Source: Devosia sp. XK-2 (lineage in GTDB: Bacteria > Pseudomonadota > Alphaproteobacteria > Rhizobiales > Devosiaceae). From it: a stretch of DNA of 64,000 nucleotides. Each line of letters begins with the position of its first letter. Position 1 is the first letter of the stretch. The notes beneath the pieces are model-generated. The model saw nothing but the letters and a program-made list of their open reading frames with translations, searched no databases and had not been told where the DNA came from. Shown here piece by piece: positions 44,357 through 53,723 of this stretch. The stretch covers positions 640,501-704,500 of the forward strand of contig NZ_CP146608.1 of assembly GCF_037113415.1 (NCBI RefSeq), read 5' to 3'. A program made the translations under genes and the position numbers.

Positions 44357-44394
44357 GTTATAGCATAACACCGCCGCAAGCGTAATAACATAAC
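44357..44394. promoter_or_regulatory. Pair of Zur-like operator boxes
   Basis: GTTATAGCATAAC (44357-44369) is a perfect palindrome around AGC. GTAATAACATAAC (44382-44394) has the same spacing with one arm mismatch. Both resemble the alphaproteobacterial Zur motif (GTTATA-type inverted repeat) and lie 25 nt apart between divergent znuA and znuC. One box probably serves each promoter. The AT-rich stretch is striking against the GC-rich surroundings. Confidence 0.72.
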
Positions 44395-44433
44395 ATATCG
44401 CTTCCGATTTCCCCCTTGCCAAGAGGCCAGACG

Positions 44434-45417
44434 ATGTTCCGCACCCCTCTCACCCTCGCCGCGTTCGCATCCATTCTGTTGACGGGTACCGCCTGGGCCG
44501 CGCCGGCCGTTGTCGCCTCGACCAAGCCCATTCATTCGCTCGTCGCCGCCGTCATGGGCGATCTGGGCACGCCCACGCTTCTGGTCAAGGGTGCCAATTC
44601 CCCTCACACCTATTCCCTGCGCCCCTCCGATGCGGCTGCGCTGGAAAGCGCCGATATCGTCTTCTGGACCGGCCACGGCATGGAGCTTTTCCTTGCTGAT
44701 GCGCTTGAGACTTTGTCGACCGATGCCAGGGTCATCGAATTGGCCGAAGCGCCCGGCATCAATCTGCTCCCCGTTCGCGAGGGCGGCACTTTTGAAGCGC
44801 ATATGCACGATGACGATGGCCATGCCCACGACGACCACGACCACGACCATGACCACGACCATGATCATGCCCACGACGAAGATCACGCGGATCACGAAGA
44901 CGGCGAAGGCGACATGCATTTCTGGCTCGACCCGGACAATGCCAAGCTGATGGTGACGGAAATCGCCGCCACCCTTGCCGAAGCCGATCCGGACAATGCC
45001 ACGACCTATCAGGTCAATGCCGAGGCCGAGCTCGAGCGGCTCGATCTGTTGAGCGAGGAACTCCAGCAGACCCTCGCCCCCGTCGAAGGCAAGCCCTTCA
45101 TCGTCTTTCACGACGCCTACCAATATTTCGAGAACCGCTTTGACCTGACGGTCGCCGGGTCCATCACCGTCTCGCCCGAGGCCATGCCCGGCGCCGCCCG
45201 CATCGATCAATTGCGCGCCAGGGTCAAGGAATTGGGCGCCACCTGCGTTTTCGCCGAACCCAATTTCGAGCCGGCCATTGTCGCCACCATCATCGAAGGC
45301 ACCGGGGCCAAATCCGCCACGCTCGATCCCGAGGGCGCCGCCCTCACTGAAGGGCCGAACCTTTATCCCGAGCTTTTGCGTGGCCTGGCGGCCAGCATTG
45401 CCGATTGCCTGGGCTGA
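44434..45417 (+). CDS. znuA: Zinc ABC transporter substrate-binding protein ZnuA
   Basis: This 327-residue periplasmic zinc-binding protein has a signal peptide (FRTPLTLAAFASILLTGTAWAA). The cluster A-I fold has zinc-ligand His in SPHTYSLRPSD and later MHFWLDPDN and VFHDAYQYF. A long flexible loop near residues 115-150 is rich in His and Asp (HDDHDHDHDHDHDHAHDEDHADH), typical of ZnuA proteins and thought to collect Zn. I chose the ATG at 44434. It is divergent from znuC, with Zur boxes between. Confidence 0.96.
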   Translation: MFRTPLTLAAFASILLTGTAWAAPAVVASTKPIHSLVAAVMGDLGTPTLLVKGANSPHTYSLRPSDAAALESADIVFWTGHGMELFLADALETLSTDARVIELAEAPGINLLPVREGGTFEAHMHDDDGHAHDDHDHDHDHDHDHAHDEDHADHEDGEGDMHFWLDPDNAKLMVTEIAATLAEADPDNATTYQVNAEAELERLDLLSEELQQTLAPVEGKPFIVFHDAYQYFENRFDLTVAGSITVSPEAMPGAARIDQLRARVKELGATCVFAEPNFEPAIVATIIEGTGAKSATLDPEGAALTEGPNLYPELLRGLAASIADCLG

Positions 45418-45431
45418 TATCCCTGTTGCCT

Positions 45432-45450
45432 CTCTCCCCTTGCGGGAGAG
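45432..45450. terminator. Hairpin between convergent znuA and DUF486 genes
   Basis: CTCTCCC (45432-45438), loop CTTGC, GGGAGAG (45444-45450). A 7-bp stem in the short gap between convergent genes; a likely bidirectional transcription end, without a clear U-run. Confidence 0.5.
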
Positions 45451-45454
45451 GGGC

Positions 45455-45811
45455 CTATTTCAAAGGGCCCTTGAAGATGAAAAAGGCGCCCAACGCGATC
45501 AGCGCAAAGCCGATGCCGTGGTTCCAGGTGAATTTCTCTCCCAGATAGAACACCGCGAACAAGACGAAGACCGTCAGGGAAATGACCTCCTGAATGGTCT
45601 TGAGCTCCGCCCCCGAATAGGTCCCATAGCCGATCCGGTTGGCCGGCACCGCCAGCCAATATTCAAAAAAGGCGATGCCCCAGCTCACCAGCACCACCAT
45701 CCACAGCGTGGCGCCGGGAAATTTGAGATGCCCATACCAGGCAAAGGTCATGAACAGGTTCGAGGCAATCAGCAGCCCGATAGGGGCCAGCGTGGCAAGG
45801 TTGAAACCCAA
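45455..45811 (-). CDS. DUF486 (DMT superfamily) small membrane protein
   Basis: This 118-residue protein has four membrane helices (LATLAPIGLLIASNLFMTFAWYGHL, LWMVVLVSWGIAFFEYWLAV, IQEVISLTVFVLFAVFYL, GIGFALIALGAFFIF) and the conserved PANRIGYGTYSGAELKTIQE stretch of DUF486. It is small-multidrug-like in size; function unknown. No ATG fits the family length, so the start is taken as TTG at 45811. Confidence 0.85.
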   Translation of the reverse strand: MGFNLATLAPIGLLIASNLFMTFAWYGHLKFPGATLWMVVLVSWGIAFFEYWLAVPANRIGYGTYSGAELKTIQEVISLTVFVLFAVFYLGEKFTWNHGIGFALIALGAFFIFKGPLK

Positions 45812-45925
45812 TTATGCACCTGAGGGAAAACCGAATCGCCCCCGGTCCGGGGCTGTCTCGCTTATCTCCTCCTCCGCCGTCCCGCTGGCAAGCGCCGCCG
45901 CGCAAACCTGCCCTGCATTCGCTCT

Positions 45926-46180
45926 TTAGCGCGACGAGCCGGTCACCTGCTCGAGCGAGAAGATCTCATCGCTCACATCGTCGATTTTCTTGCGCACCAG
46001 CGCCTGCGCATCATAGAGCCCGCGATTGTAGAAATAGGCCCCCATCTTCTCGGCAAAGAACTGCATCAGCATTTCGGCCGGAATGGCGCCGATTGACTGG
46101 TCCAGCTCCTCGCGGAAATAGTCCTGGATATCGGCTACAATCGCCTTGGTTTCCTCGCGGCTGAACGTAATCGGCTTCAT
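45926..46180 (-). CDS. DUF2164 small protein
   Basis: This 84-residue soluble protein (MKPITFSREETKAIVADIQDYFREELDQSIGAIPAEMLMQFFAEKMGAYFYNRGLYDA) matches the DUF2164 pattern closely, including the conserved GxF/GAYFYNxGLYDA. No role is known. ATG at 46180 with GAGGAG upstream. Confidence 0.85.
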   Translation of the reverse strand: MKPITFSREETKAIVADIQDYFREELDQSIGAIPAEMLMQFFAEKMGAYFYNRGLYDAQALVRKKIDDVSDEIFSLEQVTGSSR

Positions 46181-46278
46181 GGCTGGCTCCTCTCTTCAGC
46201 GCCCGTTCATAGACCGAGTCGCCTCTTGTTCCCCAGTTTGCTTCGCGCCACTCTGGCGCCGTCTGAGGAGATCACGCC

Positions 46279-46878
46279 ATGCCCGTTCGCCCCTGCCTCG
46301 TTGCACTGCTCTTGCTGCCCCTGCCTGCCGCCGCAGCCGAAATCGCCTGTGAGGGCGCCTTTGCCATCGATACGTCCGAGGCTAGGCTGATCGAGATTTA
46401 TGGCGCTGAAAATGTCTGGACCGGCATGGTTCCTGGCCCTGAAGGCACCGAAATGCTCGCCACCGAGGTCTTCCGCGACAATCCCAAGCGCCGCCTGCAA
46501 TTTGTCTGGTGGAACGAGGAAGACCGCACCGATCTCAGCTTTGCCGAACTGCCGCCAAAGCTGGCCGGGCCCGGTGGCGTGCGCGCCGGCATGAGCGTGG
46601 CCGAAGTCCGGGCCATCAATGGCGAGCCCTTCACCATGAGCGGCTTCGGCTGGGATTATGGCGGCCATGCCGGGTTTCAGAGCGGGGCCCTGGCCGACCT
46701 GCCCGGCGGCTGCATTCTCTCCCTGACATTCAGCCCCGATAGCTATCCCCAGGGCGTCGATATCGATGCCATCACGGGCGATCGCGAGGTCAGTTCCGAC
46801 AATCCACTGCTGGAAACGGTCAATGCGCGGGTCGATTTCGTCGCCATTGGCTATCCCCATCCCGACTTCCGCGATTGA
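46279..46878 (+). CDS. Exported hypothetical protein
   Basis: This is a 199-residue protein with a signal peptide (VRPCLVALLLLPLPAAAA). The mature part begins EIACEGAFAIDTSEARLIEIYGAENVWTG; VRAGMSVAEVRAINGEPFTMSGFGWDYGG resembles short repeats found in small periplasmic proteins that track a sequence difference over a beta-sheet. I do not recognise a named family. It lies immediately before the B12 riboswitch and is probably a separate unit. Confidence 0.7.
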   Translation: MPVRPCLVALLLLPLPAAAAEIACEGAFAIDTSEARLIEIYGAENVWTGMVPGPEGTEMLATEVFRDNPKRRLQFVWWNEEDRTDLSFAELPPKLAGPGGVRAGMSVAEVRAINGEPFTMSGFGWDYGGHAGFQSGALADLPGGCILSLTFSPDSYPQGVDIDAITGDREVSSDNPLLETVNARVDFVAIGYPHPDFRD

Positions 46879-46894
46879 CCCCAAACCCTCCCCG

Positions 46895-47110
46895 GCGTAG
46901 GTCTTGATCCGTGACGGTTCCCCGCGCCCGAAAAGGCAAGGGGATTAATAGGGAACACGGTGTGGCGTACCCATCAGGGGCCAATTCCGTGGCTGCCCCC
47001 GCAACTGTAAGCGGTGGGCGCCCTCCAATGCCACTCGGCATTCAATATGCCGGGGAAGGCGGGGGCGCTGTATTCACCGTGAGCCAGGAGACCTGCCTTC
47101 ACCCTGATAG
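46895..47110 (+). ncRNA. Cobalamin (B12) riboswitch
   Basis: Conserved pieces occur in the expected order: GGTTCCCCGC, then GGGATTAATAGGGAACACGGTG, then GGCTGCCCCCGCAACTGTAAGCGG, ATGCCACTCGG and finally the B12 box GAGCCAGGAGACCTGCC (47081-47097). It lies about 60 nt before cbtB, so adenosylcobalamin should switch off the cobalt importer and probably the co-directional cobW and cobN genes. Confidence 0.95.
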
Positions 47111-47165
47111 TTCAGGAAAACCGGGCAATTTCGCCCTGTCATATTCCGTGCACGGAGGGTGCCAC

Positions 47166-47348
47166 ATGAATAATTCCGCCGTTTCGACCGGTCTGGTCTC
47201 TCTTTCCCTGTCCCAGCGTCTCATTGCTGGTGGTCTTGCCCTCATGCTGGGTCTGACCCTGCTCGTGGGCACCGGCTTTGCTGGTGATTATCGCCTGCAC
47301 AATGGCGCGCACGACACCCGCCACGCCATGGGCTTCCCCTGCCACTAA
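47166..47348 (+). CDS. cbtB: Cobalt transporter subunit CbtB
   Basis: This 60-residue single-pass membrane protein has the helix LIAGGLALMLGLTLLVGTGFA and the C-terminal metal-site motif HNGAHDTRHAMGFPCH, characteristic of CbtB. It works with CbtA in riboswitch-controlled cobalt uptake. The ATG at 47166 follows GGAGGGTGCCAC; the frame upstream runs through the riboswitch and is not translated. Confidence 0.93.
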   Translation: MNNSAVSTGLVSLSLSQRLIAGGLALMLGLTLLVGTGFAGDYRLHNGAHDTRHAMGFPCH

Positions 47349-47420
47349 GGCAGGCCATCGCGCCTGTTGGATGCCGCCCGGCTTCTGCACGCGCGACAGC
47401 AAAAGAATCAGGGAATAAAA

Positions 47421-48151
47421 ATGTTTCGCAATCTGTTTTTCGCTGCGCTGGTCGCAGCCCTTTGTGCTGGCCTGATCACGGCGGCGCTCCAGCATTTCCG
47501 CGTCACCCCGCTGATCCTCCATGCCGAAACCTTCGAGGGAGAAGGCGGCCACAGCCATGGCGCGGGCACGCCGGCGCATAGCCATGACGAGGCCATAGTG
47601 CCTACAGAAGAGGCCGAAGAATGGGTCCCGCAGGATGGTTTCGAGCGCACTGCTTATACCACCCTCGCCACCGTTCTGGCCGCTGCCGGCTTCGCCTTGA
47701 TCATTGGCGCCGTCTCCATGTTCGCCGGGATTCCCATCACCTTCGCCAATGGCCTGCTCTGGGGCTTTGCCGGTTTCGTCACCTTCTCTTTGGCCCCCGC
47801 CTATGGCCTCGCACCCGAACTGCCCGGCATGCCCGCGGCCGATCTGGGCGCCCGCCAGGTCTGGTGGGCCGGCACGGTGCTGGCCACCGGGGCGGCCTGC
47901 CTGGTTCTGGCCAAAACCCGGACCGCCTGGGCTATCGCCCTGGCAGTCGCGCTTGTCGCCGCGCCCCATATCATCGGCGCGCCCGCCGCGCCCGATGAAC
48001 CCAGCGCCGTTCCCGCCCATCTGGCCACCGAATTTGCTGCCGTCACTCTGGGCACATCCATGGTCTTCTGGCTTCTTCTCGGCATGGTCTTCGGCAAGCT
48101 CAACGACTGGCTGACCATGTCCGAAACAACCGCCGCAAAGGGAGCCACCGC

Positions 48152-48155
<4 letters not shown>
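47421..48155 (+). CDS. cbtA: Cobalt transporter subunit CbtA
   Basis: This 244-residue membrane protein has five to six helices. The N terminus, MFRNLFFAALVAALCAGLITAALQ, is followed by an exposed loop with GGHSHGAGTPAHSHDEA, possibly a cobalt ligand cluster. Other family marks are FANGLLWGFAGFVTFSLAPAYGLAPELPGMPAADL and RQVWW. It is thought to form the cobalt channel with CbtB. ATG at 47421 with CAGGGA upstream; its stop overlaps cobW by ATGA. Confidence 0.92.
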
Positions 48156-49197
<1,042 letters not shown>

Positions 49198-49201
<4 letters not shown>

Positions 49202-49650
49202 CGACGCCTGGCGCCTACATCGTGCGGCCTGGCAAGGCGCGCTTGGCATTGATTGTGGCGGTTGGACCAATGGTGGGCATAATCTTTGCCTTAGTCTTGC
49301 CGGTCATCGTCGGGATGCAGGTTCTCTTTGGCTGGTCGTACAGCATTTGGGTCTCGCTCTGGGGAGCCGCCGGGGCGTTGCTGTCAGGCGCCTATCTGCT
49401 TGGGATAGTACCTGCGCTCGTTGGCGCCTTTGTCTATCGGTGGGTCTCGCCTGTCATAGGCTCTGTTTGGCAACACGTTGGCGCGTGTTTGGCCATTGGT
49501 GCACTCTGCGGCGGACTAGGCGCCCAACTGCCGATCGCTCTATTTTCAGAGAAGTTCTTCATGTTCGAGCCCACCGCCGGATTTTTGTCTGCGCTTGGCG
49601 GCGCCCTGGCGCTCCCGATCCTCGCTATGCCCTATAGCCGGAAACGCTGA
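49198..49650 (+). CDS. Uncharacterised four-helix membrane protein in the cobalamin operon
   Basis: This 150-residue protein has four membrane helices (LALIVAVGPMVGIIFALVLPVIVG, ISLWGAAGALLSGAYLLGIVPALVGAFVYRW, ACLAIGALCGGLGAQLPIALF, AGFLSALGGALALPILAM). I recognise no family. GTG at 49198 overlaps the cobW stop, and its own stop overlaps the cobN ATG by one base, so it is translationally coupled on both sides. Base use is somewhat less GC-rich than its neighbours. A cobalt- or corrinoid-related role is suggested only by location. Confidence 0.7.
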
Positions 49651-52600
49651 TGCATCTCCTCTCCGCCCAGGCCGGTGCCATCCAGCAAGAGGGCGAGGCC
49701 ATCGACCTCGCGCAGTCGCCCGGCGACTATATATTCGCGTCCTCGGCCGATAGCGAATTGGCCATGTTGGCAGGTGCCGCCGACCGGGCAGGGGAGAATG
49801 GCCTCAGGCTAGCCAATACCCTTCGGCTCTCCAATAATCTCTCGGTCGATATGTGGCTGGAGCAGACGGTGGCCCATGCCCGTCTCGTCGTCCTGCGGCT
49901 CATCGGCGGTATTGCCTATTTCCAATATGGCGTCGATGAACTCACCGCCCTTTGCGCCAACCGCAAAATTCCGCTCGTTCTCCTCCCCGGCGACGCCAAT
50001 CCCGATCCCATCCTGCGCGATCGCTCCAGCATCCACCCCGACGACTGGACCACGCTCCACCGCCTGTTCATCGCCGGCGGCCCCGACAATGCCGACGCGA
50101 TTCTGAAGGGCTTCATCGAACTCGCCCTCCTGCCCACCCTCCCCCTTGAGGGGCTTCGAGCTGTCCCGGAGGGCAAATCGCTCCAGTGGAGCGATTTGAG
50201 GCAAGAAGGCCAGGAGAGCTGTGCTCGACTGGCTGATGGGGTGGGGGGTGAAACGCGCGCGGTCCTTACCAACACATCACCCCAACCCTTCCCCCGCTTC
50301 GGCCTCTGGCATCCCGCCACCGGCATCACCGACGAGGCGGGTCTGCGCGCGCTCCACGATAGCTCGGCAGGCACCAGCCCATTCTTCTCCCCCTCGGGGA
50401 GAAGGTGGCGCGCAGCGCCGGATGAGGGGCTTCGAGCCGTCCCGGAGGGGAAATCGCTCCAGCGGAGCGATTTGAGGAGAGAAGGCCATGAGAGCTTTGC
50501 TCGATTGGCAGGTACTGCGAGCGTGGAGAAGCCCCCCCACATCCCCATCCTCTTCTATCGTGCTGCCCTCGAAGGCGCCGGCACCGCTACCCTCGAAGCG
50601 CTCATTGCCGAACTCGAAGCCCGCGGCCTGGCCCCCGTGCCCTTGCTCGTCTCGTCGCTCAAGGAAGCCGCCTGCACCCGCTTCGTCCAGAACGCGCTGG
50701 CTGCCTTCCCGCCCTCTGCCATTTTCAACCTTACGGCCTTTGCCTTGGGCGTGGGCGATCTCGACGAAAAAGCAAATCCCTTTTCCGGCACCGACGCCCC
50801 GGTCATCCAGCTCATCCAGTCCGGCCGCTCCGAGGCCCAGTGGGCCGCCGATCCGCAGGGCCTCTCCTCCAAGGACATGGCCATGTATCTGGTCATGCCC
50901 GAAGTCGACGGCCGTATCGGCGGCATCCTTGTCGGTCACAAATCCGATGCCGTCTGGCATGAGCGCACCCAATGCCCGCTCTCCGCCTATGCCCCCGATC
51001 GCGGCGGCATCAAACGCGCCGTCGACCTCGCCTTCAACTGGGCCCGCCTCCGGCACACGCCCCGCGCCAACCGCCGCATCGCCATCGTCCTCGCCAACTA
51101 CCCCATCCGCGACGGCCGCCTCGCCAACGGCGTCGGCTACGACGCCCCAGAAAGCACGGTGCGCATGCTGATGGAGCTGGAGAAGGCGGGGTATGCGCTA
51201 TCGTCCACCGGCCTAAAGCCCCTCCCCCTTGAGGGGAGGGGTTGGGGTGGGGGTGCTGAGCCGGCACTTTACCCCCACACCTCCGCCGATCTCATCGCTC
51301 TCCTCCAATCCGGCCCCACCAACGCCAACCCCCAGCGCGGCACCTCCGATGCCATCCTCCCGCTCACCCGCTACACCGAGCTCTTCGCGCAACTCCCCGA
51401 AGAAATCCGCACTGCCGTCTCCACCCGCTGGGGTGATCCGGCAACCGATCCCTTCGTCCGCGACGCAGCCTTCCATCTGCCTGCACACCGCTTCGGCAAT
51501 GTCGTGATTCTGCTTCAGCCGGCGCGCGGCTGGCACCTCGACGAGACCGCCAGCTACCACGATCCCAATCTGGTCCCGCCCCACGCCTATATCGCCGCCT
51601 ATCTCTGGCTCCGTCACGGGTTCAGCGCCCATGCGCTTGTTCACAATGGCAAGCACGGTACGCTCGAATGGCTGCCCGGCAAATCCGCCGCCCTCGACGC
51701 TGACTGTTACCCGGACGCACTCTGGGGCCAGTTGCCCCACCTCTACCCCTTCATCGTCAACGATCCGGGCGAGGGCACCCAGGCCAAGCGGCGCACCGGC
51801 GCGGTCATCATCGACCATCTTGTGCCGCCGCTGACTCGCGCTGCAACCTATGGCCCCCTCAAGGACCTTGAGGCCCTGCTTGATGAATACTACGCTGCCT
51901 CCGGCATGGACCGGCGCCGTCTGAACGATCTCAAGCGCCGCATTCTCGATTTCACTCGCGACAGCCGGCTCGATCAGGACATCGGCCTGCCCGAAAGCGA
52001 GACCGAGGCCCTGATCAAGATCGACAACTTCCTGTGTGACTTGAAGGAAGCGCAGATTCGCGATGGCCTGCATGTCTTCGGGGTCTCGCCCGCGGGAGGC
52101 TTCGCACGAGACCTTGCCGTCGCATTGGCCAGAATACCGCGCGGCGACGCCCCCGGGGATAACTCGCTGATCCGGGCTTTGGCCGACGATCTCAAGCTTG
52201 GATTCGACCCGCTCGCCGCCAAATTGGGCGAGCCGTGGTCGGGTCCCGCCCTGCCGCATTCACAATCCATTCATCAAGCAGCTCCAGGACCCCTGCGCCG
52301 GGTCGGCGATGTGGTCGAACAGCTCGAACTCATCGCTGCCGACCTGGTATCTGGCGCGCGCACCTGCCCTCCCGACTGGCCCGTCACCCGTGCCGTTCTC
52401 GATACGGTCGAAACCCTTATAAAACCACGACTTTCTGCCTCCGGGCCGGCTGAAATGGTGGCCTTTCTCGACGCGCTGGACGGCAAATTCGTCGCCCCCG
52501 GCCCCTCCGGCGCCCCCTCTCGCGGCCGCCTCGATGTTTTGCCCACCGGCCGCAATTTCTACTCCATCGACGCCCGCACTGTCCCCACGCCAAGTGCTTG

Positions 52601-53723
52601 GGAACTCGGAAGAAAATCCGCCGAAAGCCTCGTTCTTCGCCACCTTCAGGACCATGGTCACCACCTCAGATCGGTCGCGCTTTCGGTCTGGGGCACCGCC
52701 AATATGCGCACTGGCGGCGACGACATCGCCCAGGCCCTGGCCCTCATCGGCGCCCACCCCACCTGGGACCCCGGCTCCCTCCGCGTCGCGGGCTATGAGA
52801 TCATTCCTCTGCCCCGGCTTGGCCGGCCGAGAGTCGACGTAACCCTCAGAATTTCCGGCTTTTTTCGCGATGCCTTCCCAGCCCAGATCGCCTTGTTCGA
52901 TCGGGCCATCCGCGCCATCGGCGCCCTTGACGAGCCCGAGGACGACAACCCAATCGCCGCAAGAATGCGCACCGAGGCACTAGGTTTGATGGCGGAGGGT
53001 AAGTCGGAAAGTGAAGCGTCACTCGCCGCCGGTGCGAGAATTTTCGGTTCCAAACCAGGGACTTATGGCGTCGGTCTGGGCCAGTTGATCGATACCGGTA
53101 ACTGGTCGGACAAGGCTGACCTCGGCAATCAGGTCCTCGCCTGGGGCCAATATGCCTATGGCGCCACCGCCGCCGGCATCCCCATGCATGACCGTTTCCG
53201 CGCCCGCCTCGGCGGGATCGATGCGGTCGTTCACAATCAGGACAATCGCGAACACGATCTGCTCGACAGTGACAATTACTACCAGTTCGAAGGCGGCCTT
53301 TCTGCCGCCGCTGAAACCCTTTCCGGCCACAGGCCCGCAGCCTATCACAACGATCATTCCCGCCCGGAGACGCCAAAAATCCGCTCGCTGGAACAAGAGG
53401 TTAGCCATGTCATGCGCAGCCGTGTGGTCAATCCCAAATGGATCGCCGGGGTGATGCGCCACGGCTATCGCGGCGCGTTCGAAGTCATCGCCACGGTCGA
53501 CTTCATGTTCGCCTTCGCCGCCACCACCGGCGCGGTCAAGACACACCATTTCGACCTCGCCTTCGAAGCCTTCATTGACGACAGCGCCGTCCGCGACTGG
53601 CTCAAACAGGCGAACGCCCATGGCTATGAAGAGCTGATTGCCAAGTTCAATGAGGCGCGCGAACGCGGACTCTGGTCGCCCCGGACCAATTCCGCTTATG
53701 CTTTGCTGTCGGGGGACGCATGA
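49650..53723 (+). CDS. cobN: Cobaltochelatase subunit CobN with in-frame repeat insertions
   Basis: This 1357-residue large subunit of the aerobic CobNST chelatase inserts Co into hydrogenobyrinic acid a,c-diamide. Family regions are clear: YQFEGGLSAAAETLSGHRPAAYHNDHSRPETPKIRSLEQEVSHVMRSRVVNPKWIAGVMRHGYRGAFEV near the end, HNGKHGTLEWLPGKSAAL in the middle, and VFYRA-like PILFYRAALEGAG. It is about 80-110 residues longer than usual CobN (about 1250-1280). The excess is at residues about 164-215, 245-294 and 525-539, which are encoded by palindromic repeats read in frame. The rest appears intact. cobS and cobT are not in the window. Confidence 0.95.
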   Translation: MHLLSAQAGAIQQEGEAIDLAQSPGDYIFASSADSELAMLAGAADRAGENGLRLANTLRLSNNLSVDMWLEQTVAHARLVVLRLIGGIAYFQYGVDELTALCANRKIPLVLLPGDANPDPILRDRSSIHPDDWTTLHRLFIAGGPDNADAILKGFIELALLPTLPLEGLRAVPEGKSLQWSDLRQEGQESCARLADGVGGETRAVLTNTSPQPFPRFGLWHPATGITDEAGLRALHDSSAGTSPFFSPSGRRWRAAPDEGLRAVPEGKSLQRSDLRREGHESFARLAGTASVEKPPHIPILFYRAALEGAGTATLEALIAELEARGLAPVPLLVSSLKEAACTRFVQNALAAFPPSAIFNLTAFALGVGDLDEKANPFSGTDAPVIQLIQSGRSEAQWAADPQGLSSKDMAMYLVMPEVDGRIGGILVGHKSDAVWHERTQCPLSAYAPDRGGIKRAVDLAFNWARLRHTPRANRRIAIVLANYPIRDGRLANGVGYDAPESTVRMLMELEKAGYALSSTGLKPLPLEGRGWGGGAEPALYPHTSADLIALLQSGPTNANPQRGTSDAILPLTRYTELFAQLPEEIRTAVSTRWGDPATDPFVRDAAFHLPAHRFGNVVILLQPARGWHLDETASYHDPNLVPPHAYIAAYLWLRHGFSAHALVHNGKHGTLEWLPGKSAALDADCYPDALWGQLPHLYPFIVNDPGEGTQAKRRTGAVIIDHLVPPLTRAATYGPLKDLEALLDEYYAASGMDRRRLNDLKRRILDFTRDSRLDQDIGLPESETEALIKIDNFLCDLKEAQIRDGLHVFGVSPAGGFARDLAVALARIPRGDAPGDNSLIRALADDLKLGFDPLAAKLGEPWSGPALPHSQSIHQAAPGPLRRVGDVVEQLELIAADLVSGARTCPPDWPVTRAVLDTVETLIKPRLSASGPAEMVAFLDALDGKFVAPGPSGAPSRGRLDVLPTGRNFYSIDARTVPTPSAWELGRKSAESLVLRHLQDHGHHLRSVALSVWGTANMRTGGDDIAQALALIGAHPTWDPGSLRVAGYEIIPLPRLGRPRVDVTLRISGFFRDAFPAQIALFDRAIRAIGALDEPEDDNPIAARMRTEALGLMAEGKSESEASLAAGARIFGSKPGTYGVGLGQLIDTGNWSDKADLGNQVLAWGQYAYGATAAGIPMHDRFRARLGGIDAVVHNQDNREHDLLDSDNYYQFEGGLSAAAETLSGHRPAAYHNDHSRPETPKIRSLEQEVSHVMRSRVVNPKWIAGVMRHGYRGAFEVIATVDFMFAFAATTGAVKTHHFDLAFEAFIDDSAVRDWLKQANAHGYEELIAKFNEARERGLWSPRTNSAYALLSGDA
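50138..50298. repeat. Nested repeats inside cobN, insertion 1
   Basis: The left part CCCTCCCCCTTGAGGGG and the right part GGGGTGGGGGG belong to a CCTTGAGGG-type element. Between them lies a two-hairpin element (50154-50238) starting CTTCGAGCTGTCCCGGAGGG, with hairpin AAATCGCTCCA/TGGAGCGATTT (50175-50197) and a second imperfect hairpin GCCAGGAGAGC-TGT-GCTCGACTGGC. It is read in frame as a 27-residue block starting at codon 169. Confidence 0.82.
50382..50510. repeat. Nested repeats inside cobN, insertion 2
   Basis: A different host repeat (CTCCCCCTCGGGGAG hairpin, then GGCGCGCAGCGCCGGATGAGGGG) is followed by a second copy of the two-hairpin element (50430-50509). Hairpin 1 is AAATCGCTCC/GGAGCGATTT around AGC (50451-50473), and hairpin 2 is GCCATGAGAGC-TTT-GCTCGATTGGC. 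It is read in the same frame as insertion 1; the two encoded 27-residue blocks share 23 residues. Confidence 0.82.
51220..51262. repeat. Half CCTTGAGGG-type repeat inside cobN, insertion 3
   Basis: CCCCTCCCCCTTGAGGGGAGGGGTTGGGGTGGGGGTG is the left module of the repeat found in intergenic regions. In cobN it encodes about 15 residues (PLPLEGRGWGGGAE) between STGLK and PALYPHTSADL, without shifting the frame. Confidence 0.85.

Noticed and set aside
44230-45210. Long N-terminal extension of the znuC frame
   Set aside because: It runs antisense to znuA and past the Zur boxes; the family start at 44229 is clear.
46911-47165. Extended N terminus of cbtB
   Set aside because: The sequence is the cobalamin riboswitch, with conserved RNA motifs rather than coding sequence.
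50138-50510. cobN as a pseudogene because of repeat insertions
   Set aside because: All three insertions keep the reading frame, and the conserved regions after them are intact to the C terminus.
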